Shown: positions 8,041 through 16,259, numbered from the stretch's first letter. The stretch: DNA of 64,000 bases from Streptomyces sp. Act143 (GCF_003143935.1 NZ_QFRX01000001.1:6083816-6147815); one strand, 5' to 3'. The notes: generated from the letters alone by a model not told the origin. Made by a program: numbers and translations.

Positions 8041-9747
8041 TCAGCCTTCCGTGACGAGGCGGGCCATGGCTCCGCTGGGACGGGTGCCGAGTTCCTCTTC
8101 CAGCCGTCGGGCCTTGTCGGCGCTGGGCCGGGCGTTGCGGTAGGCGTCGAGGGTCTGGGGGAGGCTGGCGCGCAGCCAGCGGTCGAGGTGGCGTCTGCTG
8201 GCGACGTTCATCTCGCACAGCGGGTCGAGCGCGTCGCCGAAGCGGTGGTGGGGGTGGTGGAGTCGTTCGGCCAGCACCTGCCGGATGAGCTCGTGCGGGG
8301 TGCCGGCGGCCGGGTCGCCGGGAGAGAGGGTGATGAGGGAGACCTGAGGGCCCTCGTACAACGGCGATGCGCGGAAGGCCTCCGCCAGGTCCGGGTGGAG
8401 CAGGGAGAGTTCGTCGGCCACCACCAGGCAGCCGTTGCGGGACACGTCCTGGAAGACCAGGGAGTGGGCGAGGTCGTAGGAGAGCAGGTCGTCGAAGAGG
8501 TACGGCTGGAGTCTGATCTTTCTGCCGCGCAGCAGCAGATCGGGGTGGTTGACCCCGGACACCGCGGTCTCCAGGACCTGGGTGATGGTCCGGCTCTCGG
8601 TGCCGAACGGCGTCCAGTCCGCCCGTGTCGTGCCGTACCGGGCGCGGATCGACTCCGGGGGCAGGCCGAACCCGTCGACGATGTCCCTCACCTGCCCGGA
8701 CGCCGTGCCGAGCAGGTCGTCCGCCTCCGTGCCGGTCATGGCCACCACGACGACGGGCAGACCTATCTCGTGGTCGGGACGTTGCAGGCCGACGGTTTGC
8801 AGGAGGGCCGCGTGCAGCCGGTTCGGCAGGGTGCGGGTCGCGGACTCGACGAGTGTCTCGGTGATGCCCCAGCGCGCGGCGTCGGAGACGGCGACTTCGG
8901 TGTCCGCGTGCGGTGCGACGATGCCGAGCAGGGGGTGTCCGGTGCGGGCGCGGGCCAGGTCCAGGATGCGGCGGGTGCGGTCGGGGTTCTCGCCGAGCAT
9001 GGTCGTCAGCGGCGCGGACAGCAGGAGGCCGACCGTGCGGGCCGAGGTCACGGCACGGTCCAGGGCGAGCATCTCCTGGGGGGTGGTGGTGAGGAGGTCG
9101 GTGGAGGACGTGGTGACGTTCCACATCGCTCCTACCGCCGCGGCCAACCGGGTCGCCGCTTCGCGGTCCTTGGGCGCGTGCAGCAGATGGAGGTCGTGGA
9201 CCAGCTTCCGGGGATGCGGCGGCTCCGCCACGGGCCGGGGCGGGGCCATGGCCCCCGGCGGCAGATGCAGGTCGGCGGCCACCGCCGACACCACGTCCGC
9301 GGCGAGGTCGCCGGGGTTGGTGAACCAGCCGATGCCGTGCACCTTCTTCAGCTCGTCGCGCAGGCGCTTGATGCCGGTGGCCTCCGGCGTGCCGGGGGCG
9401 GTCAGCGCGTCGACGTGGCCCATCGGCCACGAGGCCCCGTCCTCGACCAGGAAGATCAGCCGCCTGCGGCCCGCCTCACCGGCTCTGCGGTACTCCAGCT
9501 CGGTGATCGACCGGCCGTCCGGGTTCTGCGGACCGACGTCGGGGACGTACCCGTAGCGAAAGGCGAAGAGGCCGACATAGACGTCACAACTCTCCACGTC
9601 GGTCAGGCACTTCTCTAACGGCCGTTCGTCGAAGGCCGCGTAGTCCTCCATGGCGATGACGTCCAGCGGAAGCCTGCGCAGCCTGGCCAGTACCGCCGCC
9701 CGGTACTTCTCCAGGTCGGACACGGTCGACGACAGATACACCCTCAC
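8041..9747 (-). CDS. DUF4062-domain protein, first gene of the TIR/STAND operon
   Basis: 568-residue protein beginning with a DUF4062 domain (VYLSSTVSDLEKYRAAVLARL, then CDVYVGLFAFRYGYVP and ITELEYRRAGE). DUF4062 is a Rossmann/TIR-like fold found at the N-terminus of many bacterial STAND and conflict proteins. A second part (residues 180-260, DLHLLHAPKDREAATRLAAAVG ... ARTVGLLLSAPL) again looks TIR-like. The C-terminal ~300 residues (VVVVAMTGTEADDLL, then LQPYLFDDLLSYDLAHSLVFQDV) are unrecognised. The GTG at 9747 gives a standard DUF4062 start (MRVYLSS) with GAGG upstream. It overlaps no gene and is followed after 5 bp by the KGGVGR/TIR/nSTAND1 gene. A sensor or adaptor role is inferred. Confidence 0.88.
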   Translation of the reverse strand: MRVYLSSTVSDLEKYRAAVLARLRRLPLDVIAMEDYAAFDERPLEKCLTDVESCDVYVGLFAFRYGYVPDVGPQNPDGRSITELEYRRAGEAGRRRLIFLVEDGASWPMGHVDALTAPGTPEATGIKRLRDELKKVHGIGWFTNPGDLAADVVSAVAADLHLPPGAMAPPRPVAEPPHPRKLVHDLHLLHAPKDREAATRLAAAVGAMWNVTTSSTDLLTTTPQEMLALDRAVTSARTVGLLLSAPLTTMLGENPDRTRRILDLARARTGHPLLGIVAPHADTEVAVSDAARWGITETLVESATRTLPNRLHAALLQTVGLQRPDHEIGLPVVVVAMTGTEADDLLGTASGQVRDIVDGFGLPPESIRARYGTTRADWTPFGTESRTITQVLETAVSGVNHPDLLLRGRKIRLQPYLFDDLLSYDLAHSLVFQDVSRNGCLVVADELSLLHPDLAEAFRASPLYEGPQVSLITLSPGDPAAGTPHELIRQVLAERLHHPHHRFGDALDPLCEMNVASRRHLDRWLRASLPQTLDAYRNARPSADKARRLEEELGTRPSGAMARLVTEG

Positions 9748-9817
9748 CCTGCGTACCTCGCTCCTCACGCGGTGGGAACAAGGTACAGGCGGCCGGGCCG
9801 CGGGGTGACCCCCTCGC

Positions 9818-10885
9818 TCACACCACCCGCGTCGCCCCCGCGAACGGCATCTCGTCAAGAGGTGCGATGCGCACCGTCGACGTCGGGTTCGGTGCGTGGA
9901 TCATCTGGCCGTTGCCGATGTAGATGCCGACGTGGGAGATGGCGGAGTAGAAGAACACCAGGTCGCCCGGCTGGAGTTCGGAGCGGGAGACGCGGCGGCC
10001 CGTGTCGATCTGGGCGTAGGTGGTGCGGGGCAGGGAGATGCCCGCGGAGCGGTACGCGGCCTGGGTCAGGCCCGAGCAGTCGAAGGCGTCGGGGCCGGTG
10101 GCGCCCCAGACGTAGGGGCTGCCGATCTTGGAGTAGGCGTAGGCGATGGCCGCCGCGGCACGGGAGTTGGGGGCCTGGGCGGTGGAGGCGGTGCCGGTGG
10201 TGGGGGTCAGGGTGTCCCGGCCGCCGCCCGCACCGCCGGAATCCCGCGACGCGTGCTGGGTCTCGGTCGCGCGCTGGTCCGCAGGCAGTTGCGCCAGCAG
10301 GTGGCGGGCCGCCGCCAGCTTGCTCGTGATGGTCTTCTTGTGGCGCTTCAGCTCCGCCTGGCGGGACTTGAGGGAGGTCAGCTCGATGTGGGCGGCGCCG
10401 CGGAGCTGTTCGATCTCGCGGAGCTGCTCGCGCACGCTCGCCAGGGACGCCGCCTGCCGGGTGCTCGCCCGGTCCACGAACTCCGCGCTGTCCAGGTACC
10501 TGTCGGGGTCGGAGGAGAGGGCCAGTTGCACGGCGGGGTCCAGGCCGCCCTCCCGGTACTGTGCCGCCGCCATCGAACCCAGCGCGTCCCGCGTCGAGTT
10601 GAGCTTGTCCGTCTTGCGTGCCGCCTCGTCGCGGAGCGTCTTCAGCCGTCCCTCGGCCGCGTCTGCCTTCTCCTTGGCGCCGTTGTACTTCTCGGTGGCG
10701 ACCTCCGCCTCCTCGTACAGCTTGTCCACCTTCGCCTTCACCTGTGCCGGTGTCAGGTTCGGCTCGGCGTGCCCGATCCCGTCGAAGCCCGTCGCCGTCG
10801 CCGCGCCCGCGAGGGCGATCGTCGCCGCCGCGCGGGCCGTGTTGCCGCCGACCGTGCGCTGCTTGGGCTTGCGGTGCGCTGCCAC
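9818..10885 (-). CDS. NlpC/P60 (C40) peptidoglycan hydrolase, secreted
   Basis: 355-residue cell-wall hydrolase. The N-terminal signal (Arg/Lys-rich start, hydrophobic AAATIALAGAATATG) is followed by a long coiled coil (about 45-205) that probably regulates or docks the enzyme. A Ser/Thr/Gly linker leads to a C-terminal NlpC/P60 domain from residue 240 (YVWGATGPDAFDCSGLTQAAY). The catalytic set is Cys270, His318 in SHVGIYIG and His330 in MIHAPN. It cleaves stem-peptide bonds in peptidoglycan. The start is GTG with GAAAGGA upstream. It is a paralogue of the hydrolase at 13563-14726, sharing domain order and the QIGYVWGATGPD-type block, but I could not find a c-di-AMP riboswitch before it. Confidence 0.93.
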   Translation of the reverse strand: MAAHRKPKQRTVGGNTARAAATIALAGAATATGFDGIGHAEPNLTPAQVKAKVDKLYEEAEVATEKYNGAKEKADAAEGRLKTLRDEAARKTDKLNSTRDALGSMAAAQYREGGLDPAVQLALSSDPDRYLDSAEFVDRASTRQAASLASVREQLREIEQLRGAAHIELTSLKSRQAELKRHKKTITSKLAAARHLLAQLPADQRATETQHASRDSGGAGGGRDTLTPTTGTASTAQAPNSRAAAAIAYAYSKIGSPYVWGATGPDAFDCSGLTQAAYRSAGISLPRTTYAQIDTGRRVSRSELQPGDLVFFYSAISHVGIYIGNGQMIHAPNPTSTVRIAPLDEMPFAGATRVV

Positions 10886-11389
10886 GTGGACTGCACGTCC
10901 TTTCGTACCGTACGAGCTACCGCCTGGTCCGGGGGTCCGGGGTGCCGCCCCGGGCCGTCACCGGCCGTGCCGACGCCAGGGGGAGCGTCGTACGACCGCC
11001 CGGGGCGGGTTACGCGTCCGGCGGCGGCCCGCACAGGGGGAGCGGGCCGCCGCCGGACCTTCTCGGCGGTGGTGATCGACTGCCGCCCCTGGCCCGGGCG
11101 GCGGTGGGGAGCCGGTCACCTGGTGGAGGACGCTAAACCTGTGTGTGTCGTGGGGGTAACGGGATGCGCGGAACTGGTCCCAGGCGTCCGCCGGGTGACC
11201 GGATACGACCGCGATCCCGCTGCGACGCAGCCGACTTCACGCGGGGTGCTGACCGAACTGCCGATATCCAGGCGTGGGCGGGCCGCCGGGTGCTATGGGC
11301 CGCATATATGCAAGATCGTTGGCGAGAGGAGGGGAGGCGAGGGGATAGTCCAGGGTTACTCAAGGGGCACTGAAATAGGCTCCGGGCTC
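10886..11389. other. 504-bp divergent intergenic region
   Basis: This spacer between the NlpC/P60 gene and a small membrane-protein gene holds the 17-bp-stem hairpin at 11016-11058. Next to the membrane-protein gene is a TAGGCT hexamer (11376-11381) placed as a -10 element. Reading frames here have no family features. No RNA gene is recognised, and the conserved blocks of the c-di-AMP riboswitch are absent. Confidence 0.5.
11016..11058. terminator. Strong 17-bp hairpin in an intergenic region
   Basis: GTCCGGCGGCGGCCCGC (11016-11032) and its exact complement (11042-11058) enclose a 9-nt loop. It has no U-tract. It lies 131 bp upstream of the NlpC/P60 start, so it is either a leader hairpin, a barrier between divergent units or the terminator of an unseen short RNA. 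Confidence 0.4.
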
Positions 11390-11743
11390 ATGGACGTACT
11401 CATCTCTGTCTTCCTCGTACTGCACTTCGTCGGCATCGTCGTGCTGCTCGGCGGCTTTCTCACCCAGGTGAAGGCGATGAACCAGGGGACCGCCCGTTTC
11501 CACCCGCTGATGCTCCGTGGTGCCCTCGCCATGCTGGGCACCGGCGTGCTCCTGGTTGCGCTCAACAAGGCGGACGACCAGTCGCTGAACAGCGTCAAAC
11601 TCGCCGTGAAACTGGCCGTGCTGGTCGTGCTCCTCGGGCTCATCTATGTGAAGCGGGACGAGGCCAGGGTGGACAAGGCGCTGTTCAGCGCGGTTCCCGC
11701 ACTCGTCGTCGTGAACATCCTCATCGCCGTGCTGTGGAGCTGA
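11390..11743 (+). CDS. Small four-helix integral membrane protein
   Basis: 117-residue protein almost entirely made of membrane segments: VLISVFLVLHFVGIVVLLGGF, LMLRGALAMLGTGVLLVAL, VKLAVKLAVLVVLLGLIYV and ALFSAVPALVVVNILIAVLW. Short polar loops contain NKADDQSLNS and KRDEARVDK. No catalytic motif is seen and I do not recognise a function. The ATG at 11390 has no Shine-Dalgarno sequence, but a TAGGCT hexamer ends 8 nt before it, so a leaderless or near-leaderless mRNA is likely. The last 23 bp overlap the convergent TDT-type permease gene. Confidence 0.8.
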   Translation: MDVLISVFLVLHFVGIVVLLGGFLTQVKAMNQGTARFHPLMLRGALAMLGTGVLLVALNKADDQSLNSVKLAVKLAVLVVLLGLIYVKRDEARVDKALFSAVPALVVVNILIAVLWS

Positions 11744-12713
11744 CGGCACCGATGCCGGCCCGGGCCGCGGCGACGGCTCCCGAGGCGACCGCCAGCCACA
11801 CCGCCACGGCGATCCACAGCAGCACCTCGCCGGGCGTCTTCAGCCAGGACACCTCCAGGGCGGCGGCGACGGACATGGTCGCCGCCGCCGTCATCCCCAT
11901 GGGGAACACGGTCGCCCAGCGGCGTACGTCGTAACGCGGGCGCCGCCACCCGATCTCGGCGACGAGCAGGACGACGTACCAGGACAGGTCGAGGACGAGC
12001 AGAGCGACGGTCACGGCGCGCAGGACGCCGCGGTCGTCGGCGTTCCACAGGTACAGGTTCGTGCTGTCGGCGGCGACCAGCTTCGACCCCGCCAGCGCCG
12101 AGATGGCCATCGCCCCGCCCGCCACCCAGTGGTCGCCGGCGCCCGCGACCACCTGGCGCAGGTCGAAGCGGGCCAGGGCGAGGCCGTAGAGGACCAGGCC
12201 GAGCCAGAACATCACCAGCGCCGTGTGCGCGAGCCAGGCCGTCGACACGGCCGCCGCGAGCGTCGCGCCCAGCACGGCCAGGCCCTGCGTCGCCACGCAC
12301 GCCAGGAACACCGCCCCCGGCATCCGCCGCTTCCAGTGCCCCACGACCAGGACGATCAGCACCGGCCACAGCAGCGCGGCCAGCGCGAGCAGCGCCTCCG
12401 CGAGCTGCTGCCGGCCCAGGGCGGAGAAGCGGGTGCCGAGCACCGTGGTCGCCGCGATCGCGGTGAGCGCCCCCGGCGTCTCCGCCTCCGCCACCCATCG
12501 CGTCCGCTCCCGCAGCAGTCGTACGGCGAAGTCGGCGGCCAGCGCCACCCAGGCCAGGCACGCCGCCACCAGGGCGATGCGGGACACCACCTCGTACCCC
12601 GACAGATGCAGACCGACCGACACGATGCCGGTCGCCATCACCGCGGAACCGGCGGCGGGGGGACGTTGCGCCCACCAGGTACGGAAGGGGGAGGAGTGGG
12701 GCGTTCGGGGCAT
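11721..12713 (-). CDS. TDT/TehA-like permease (SLAC1 superfamily)
   Basis: 330-residue membrane protein with about ten hydrophobic segments. The conserved start of the tellurite-resistance/dicarboxylate transporter family is present as GSAVMATGIVSVGLHLSG, followed by a run of helices ending in PGEVLLWIAVAVWLAVASGAVAA. Family members move small anions or dicarboxylates; the substrate here cannot be read from sequence. The ATG at 12713 follows a short Ser/Pro-rich amino end. It converges on and overlaps by 23 bp the small membrane protein gene. Upstream is the simple-sequence region at 12754-12872. Confidence 0.8.
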   Translation of the reverse strand: MPRTPHSSPFRTWWAQRPPAAGSAVMATGIVSVGLHLSGYEVVSRIALVAACLAWVALAADFAVRLLRERTRWVAEAETPGALTAIAATTVLGTRFSALGRQQLAEALLALAALLWPVLIVLVVGHWKRRMPGAVFLACVATQGLAVLGATLAAAVSTAWLAHTALVMFWLGLVLYGLALARFDLRQVVAGAGDHWVAGGAMAISALAGSKLVAADSTNLYLWNADDRGVLRAVTVALLVLDLSWYVVLLVAEIGWRRPRYDVRRWATVFPMGMTAAATMSVAAALEVSWLKTPGEVLLWIAVAVWLAVASGAVAAARAGIGAVSSTARR

Positions 12714-12753
12714 GGGGTGATGCTAAGGAGCGGGCCGGGGGATGGTGGTGGGG

Positions 12754-12872
12754 CACGCGCGCGTGTGTGTGGAGAAAAACGCTTACGCGCGCGTGCGTGA
12801 CGAAAAGCGCGTACGCGCGCGTGACGAAAAAACGCGTACGCGCGCGTGCGTGGAGAAAGCGCGCGGGCGCGG
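12754..12872. repeat. Alternating CG/TA imperfect tandem repeats
   Basis: Imperfect tandem copies of a unit built from GCGTACGCGCGCGTG plus an A-rich spacer (GACGAAAA, GACGAAAAAA, GGAGAAAAAC). The CGCG/GTAC alternation is strongly purine-pyrimidine and could adopt Z-DNA, with A-tracts spaced at about 25-29 bp. It lies in the divergent promoter between the permease and a lipoprotein gene. Function is unknown; see findings. Confidence 0.7.
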
Positions 12873-12953
12873 AGCGGTGGGCGGCTTGGGACGGGCCGCG
12901 TCTGAGTATGTGCGCTCATGACACGGGTGAGCCCGGCCGGTGAGACTGCGCCC

Positions 12954-13547
12954 ATGTCCTACAGACGATCAGTCGCCCTGGCCGCCCTCCCTGTGCTCGC
13001 GGCACTCACCCTGACCGCCTGCGGAAGCGAGCGGGCCGGGGACGGACCCGCGGCGGCGGCCTCCCCGACGCGTTCCTATCCGCCCCCGCCGCGGTGCGCC
13101 CAGGCCGCCGAGACGCCCGCGCCCGCCTCCTCTTCCCCCGCCCCGAGGGCGACCGGGCGGCGGGACGCGGGTCCCGGCGACCAGCCCCCCAACTACGCCG
13201 ACAACCACGCGTACCGCATGCAGGCCTCCCTGAGCGCGGAGGGGCGGGCCAGTGGGCTGGCGTCGGCCGGGCTCATCCGGAAGGAGCTGCAGAAGGTCCG
13301 GGACGAGGGCGGGGCGGGGCAGTACGGGGTCTTCGCCGACGAGCGCGTCGAGGCGGCGCTCCGGCGGCTCGGCTGCGGGCCGGAGCACGGCGTCTTCGTC
13401 GGGAACGGGTTCTACGCCGTCTACACCGGCATCGCGTGCGTGTCCGGCCTGGTGACCGAGGGCGAGCTGACCACCGAGGTGCACGGTGTCTACGCCGAGC
13501 CCCAGCCCGGGGCGGGGCCCTGCGTGGAGAACCGCGGTGGTCACTGA
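12954..13547 (+). CDS. Secreted lipoprotein of unknown function
   Basis: 197-residue lipoprotein with a short basic start (MSYRRS), a hydrophobic core and the lipobox LTAC|GS, so Cys22 is the likely lipidated residue. A Pro/Ala/Ser-rich linker follows, then a conserved-looking domain (NYADNHAYRMQASLSAEGRASGLASAGLIRKELQKVR ... GVFVGNGFYAVYTGIACVSGLVTEG) with Cys pairs that may form disulfides outside the membrane. The ATG at 12954 is chosen because it gives an ideal signal peptide; the ORF extends 12 residues further upstream. It lies tail-to-tail with the riboswitch-controlled NlpC/P60 gene, 15 bp apart. No enzyme motif is recognised. Confidence 0.82.
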   Translation: MSYRRSVALAALPVLAALTLTACGSERAGDGPAAAASPTRSYPPPPRCAQAAETPAPASSSPAPRATGRRDAGPGDQPPNYADNHAYRMQASLSAEGRASGLASAGLIRKELQKVRDEGGAGQYGVFADERVEAALRRLGCGPEHGVFVGNGFYAVYTGIACVSGLVTEGELTTEVHGVYAEPQPGAGPCVENRGGH

Positions 13548-13562
13548 CCCCGGCGGCCCACC

Positions 13563-14726
13563 TCAGGCCGGGCGCACCACGCTGTGGATCGCCGACTCGC
13601 CGTCGTAGTAGATCGACTCCTCGCGGACGTACGCCCCCGGCTTCGGCGCGTGGATCATCATGCCGTTGCCGATGTAGATGCCGACGTGGCTGATGTCGTC
13701 GTAGAAGAAGACCAGGTCGCCGGGCTGGGCGTTGGAGAGGGAGACCGTGGTGCCGAAGTTCACCTGGTCGTAGGTGGTGCGGGGGAGGGAGATGCCGGCG
13801 GCGTTCCAGGCGGCCTGGGTGAGGCCGGAGCAGTCGTAGGAGTCGGGGCCGGTGGCGCCCCAGACGTACGGCTTGCCGATCTGCGCGCGGGCGAAGGCGA
13901 GCGCCTTGTCGGCCTTGGTGGCGTAAGAGGTGTCGGCGGTCTCCGAGGACGACGACGAGGACGACGACGAGCTGCTCTCCTGCTGGGCCGCCGCTTCCTC
14001 CGCCGCCTTCTGCTCGGCGGCCTTCTGCTGCTCCGCCAGCTCCGCGGCCTTGCGGGCGGCTTCTTCCTGCTTCTTCTTCTCGATCGCCGCGAGCCGCGCC
14101 TTCTCCTCGGCGGTCAGCTGCGACAGCAGCTCGCGCGCGTCGGACAGCTTGCGCTGGACGGTCGCCTTGGCGGTCTTCAGGTCGCTCTGCGACTCGGTGA
14201 GCGTCTCGAGGCTCTTGGTGGCCTCCTGGCGCTTCTTCATCGTCGCGGACTGGGCGGAGATGTAGTCGTCGACCGCGCCCTTCTGACGGTCCGTCATGCG
14301 GCCCATCAGCTGCGTCTGGTCGAAGTAGTCCTGCGGGGTGTCCGCGAGCAGGAAGGTCGCCGTGTCGGGCGCGGTGGCGCCGGTGCGGTACTGGGCCGCG
14401 GCGAACGAACCGAGCTCCTCGCGCGCCTCGTTGAGCTTCTGGGTGCGCCGGGCGACGTCGTCGAGGAGGGTGTCGACCTCCTCGCGCTGCTTGGCGGTCT
14501 TCTCCTTGGCCGAGTTGTACTTCTCGGTCGCCGACTCCGCCTGCCGGTAGAGGTCGTCGACCTTCTTCTCGACCTCTTCGAGACTCGGCTTGTCGTCGGT
14601 CGAGGGGGCGGCGGTGGCCGTCTGGGAGAGCAGCGCCACGGAGGTGAGGGCGGCCGTTGCGAGCGCGGGGGTGCGTATGCCTGCTACGCGCGTTCCCGCA
14701 GGACGCGGCTTTGCGTGCGACGCCAA
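13563..14726 (-). CDS. NlpC/P60 (C40) cell-wall hydrolase under c-di-AMP riboswitch
   Basis: 387-residue secreted peptidoglycan hydrolase. The signal peptide (about 1-39, ending QTATAA) is followed by a coiled coil (45-250), an uninterrupted run of 11 serines (251-261) as a linker, and an NlpC/P60 domain with catalytic Cys299 (YDCSGLTQAAW), His347 (SHVGIYIG) and His359 (MIHAPK). I choose the TTG at 14726: GGAAGGAG lies 9 nt upstream, it gives a normal signal peptide, and the longer frame to 14885 would lie inside the riboswitch. c-di-AMP riboswitches are known to control such hydrolases in Streptomyces, linking spore wall remodelling and osmotic state to the second messenger. Confidence 0.94.
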   Translation of the reverse strand: MASHAKPRPAGTRVAGIRTPALATAALTSVALLSQTATAAPSTDDKPSLEEVEKKVDDLYRQAESATEKYNSAKEKTAKQREEVDTLLDDVARRTQKLNEAREELGSFAAAQYRTGATAPDTATFLLADTPQDYFDQTQLMGRMTDRQKGAVDDYISAQSATMKKRQEATKSLETLTESQSDLKTAKATVQRKLSDARELLSQLTAEEKARLAAIEKKKQEEAARKAAELAEQQKAAEQKAAEEAAAQQESSSSSSSSSSSETADTSYATKADKALAFARAQIGKPYVWGATGPDSYDCSGLTQAAWNAAGISLPRTTYDQVNFGTTVSLSNAQPGDLVFFYDDISHVGIYIGNGMMIHAPKPGAYVREESIYYDGESAIHSVVRPA

Positions 14727-14749
14727 GGGAGGCGACTCCTTCCATGTTC

Positions 14750-14895
14750 CGCCTACCGAGTTAGCTGTCGGGTTCGGGCGGGTGGTTCGGAAGGTGTGCC
14801 CTACGGCCGTCCCCCGTGCGGGAGGTGGCCGATTCACCCCAAGGTCGGTGTGGGTCCCCGGCTCCGGCTGCCCCGACGGGCGCACCGGACTCGGC
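14750..14895 (-). promoter_or_regulatory. c-di-AMP riboswitch (ydaO/yuaA class)
   Basis: On the minus strand the leader carries the class landmarks in order: GCCGGAGCCGGGGACCC (near 14870-14855), CTTGGGGTGAATCGG (near 14845-14830), CCGTAGGG (near 14806-14799), then CGAACCCGACAGCTAAC and CGGTAGGC ending near 14752. The element ends about 25 nt before the TTG start of the NlpC/P60 gene, between promoter and Shine-Dalgarno. ydaO-class aptamers bind c-di-AMP and usually turn expression off. Identification is by recognition of conserved blocks, without a covariance search. Confidence 0.88.
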
Positions 14896-15167
14896 GGAGG
14901 CCGCGCGGCCCGGCGACGTTCGCCGGTGGGGGTCGTACGGCCTGCCCGGCACGGTAGCCAACTCGTGTGGCCGCTGTGAAGGTTGATGTCCGATAGGCCC
15001 GATACATTTTCGTGACCTTAGGTCAGGACGTGGCCGAGCGTGGTCAATACGGAATGATCTGCGGAGATTTGTACGTATTTTGGGCGGAGTGGCGGCGTCC
15101 GGCCCGTTCTGGGCGCTAACTTCCAGCCGACCCGCGGTCGCACACCGTGGGTGGGAGGGACACGGCC
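14896..15167. promoter_or_regulatory. Divergent promoter region, NlpC/P60 and ScyD-like genes
   Basis: AT-richer stretches (TGATGTCCGATA, ATACATTTTCGTGACC, AATACGGAATGATC, GATTTGTACGTATTTT) between 14983 and 15081 mark the likely promoters for both directions. A good Shine-Dalgarno GGGAGGGA (15153-15160) precedes the ScyD-like start. No specific operator is assigned. Confidence 0.4.
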
Positions 15168-16259
15168 ATGAAGACCCGTACATCACTCGTCGTCGCCACC
15201 GGCGTCGCACTCGCCGCCACCGCGGGCATCGCCCCCGCGACGGCCTCCGGAGGGCACAGCGGCGGCAAACCCGTCGTCCGCGTCATCGCGACCGGCCTCG
15301 ACAACCCGCGCCAGCTCTCCTACGACGACGGTCACGTGTACGTCGCCGAAGCCGGCCGGGGCGGCAAGAAGTGCATCGGTGCGGGCCCCGAGGGCGAGAC
15401 CTGCATCGGGCTCTCCTTCGCCGTCACCAAGATCTACTGGGACGGGAGCGCCTGGCAGCACTACCGGGTCGTCCGCGGCCTCCCCTCGGGCGCCGCCCCC
15501 GACGGCGGCCTCGCGACCGGCGTGGACGGTGTCTCCGCCCTCCACGGCGAGCTCTGGGGCATCGAGACCTTCGCCCCGCCGGAGGCCGGCGTCCCGGTCA
15601 CCCCGCCGTGGAACAAGCTCGGCAAGCTGCTGAGCATCGAGCAGAACGGTGATCACGGCAAGGCGAGGATCGCCGCCGACATCTCGGCCGTGGAGCTCAG
15701 GTACAACCCGCACAAGGCCTCCGTGGACTCCAACCCGTACGCCGTCCTCGCCCTCCCCGACGGCCGGAAGATCGTCGCCGACGCCGCCGGGAACGACCTG
15801 GTCGTCGTCTCCCCGCAGGGCAAGGCGAAGCCCTTCACGGTCTTCCCGGACCACGACAAGCGCGAGACCGTCCCCACCTCCCTCGCCCTCGGCCCCGACG
15901 GCAACCTCTACGTCGGCGAGCTCAACGGCCTCACCGAGAAGCCCACCGCGCGCGTGTGGAAGGTCGACCCGTGGACCGGCAAGATCCTCGGCTGGAAGTC
16001 CGGCTTCGGCCCGATCAGCGGGATCGCCTTCAACAGCGGCGGCGACCTGTACGTCAGCCAGCTCTTCCAGGGCGTCGTGACCAAGGTCGCCCACGGCAAA
16101 CGTACGAACGTGAAGGTGCCGTTCCCGGCGGGCCTCGCCGTCGACCCGTACGACGGCAAGGTGTACGTCTCCGCCTGGTCGGTCGCGGACCGTGACGGCA
16201 CGGTGATGGAGGGCAAGAAGACGCCGGGCGGGCAGGTCTGGAAGATCCTCGGGTTCTAG
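15168..16259 (+). CDS. Secreted ScyD/ScyE-family beta-propeller protein
   Basis: 363-residue exported protein. The signal peptide covers residues 1-27 (MKTRTSLVVATGVALAATAG ... TASG). The mature part is a series of beta-propeller blades of the ScyD/ScyE family: VIATGLDNPRQLSYDDGHVYVAEAGRGG, then DGGLATGVDGVSALHGELWGIE, LPDGRKIVADAAGNDLVVV, LGPDGNLYVGELNG, GIAFNSGGDLYVSQL and GLAVDPYDGKVYVSAW. ScyD/ScyE are named from cyanobacterial scytonemin clusters, but actinobacterial members have no established substrate. A Cys pair around residues 68-79 may form a disulfide. The ATG at 15168 has GGGAGGGA 8 nt upstream. Confidence 0.9.
   Translation: MKTRTSLVVATGVALAATAGIAPATASGGHSGGKPVVRVIATGLDNPRQLSYDDGHVYVAEAGRGGKKCIGAGPEGETCIGLSFAVTKIYWDGSAWQHYRVVRGLPSGAAPDGGLATGVDGVSALHGELWGIETFAPPEAGVPVTPPWNKLGKLLSIEQNGDHGKARIAADISAVELRYNPHKASVDSNPYAVLALPDGRKIVADAAGNDLVVVSPQGKAKPFTVFPDHDKRETVPTSLALGPDGNLYVGELNGLTEKPTARVWKVDPWTGKILGWKSGFGPISGIAFNSGGDLYVSQLFQGVVTKVAHGKRTNVKVPFPAGLAVDPYDGKVYVSAWSVADRDGTVMEGKKTPGGQVWKILGF

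Noticed and set aside
8036..9430. N-terminal extension of the TIR/STAND gene giving a 1410-residue frame
   Set aside because: Residues before the GTG at 8035 are Arg/Pro/Gly-rich and overlap the well-formed DUF4062 gene in another frame; the KGGVGR motif starts normally 8 residues after that GTG.
10886..11150. Possible c-di-AMP riboswitch before the first NlpC/P60 gene
   Set aside because: The conserved blocks GGGGTGAATC, CCGTAGGG and CCCGACAGCTAAC are absent; only a GC hairpin is present.
14727..14885. Upstream extension of the second NlpC/P60 protein
   Set aside because: It lies inside the c-di-AMP riboswitch and would destroy the signal peptide; a TTG with a good Shine-Dalgarno is downstream.
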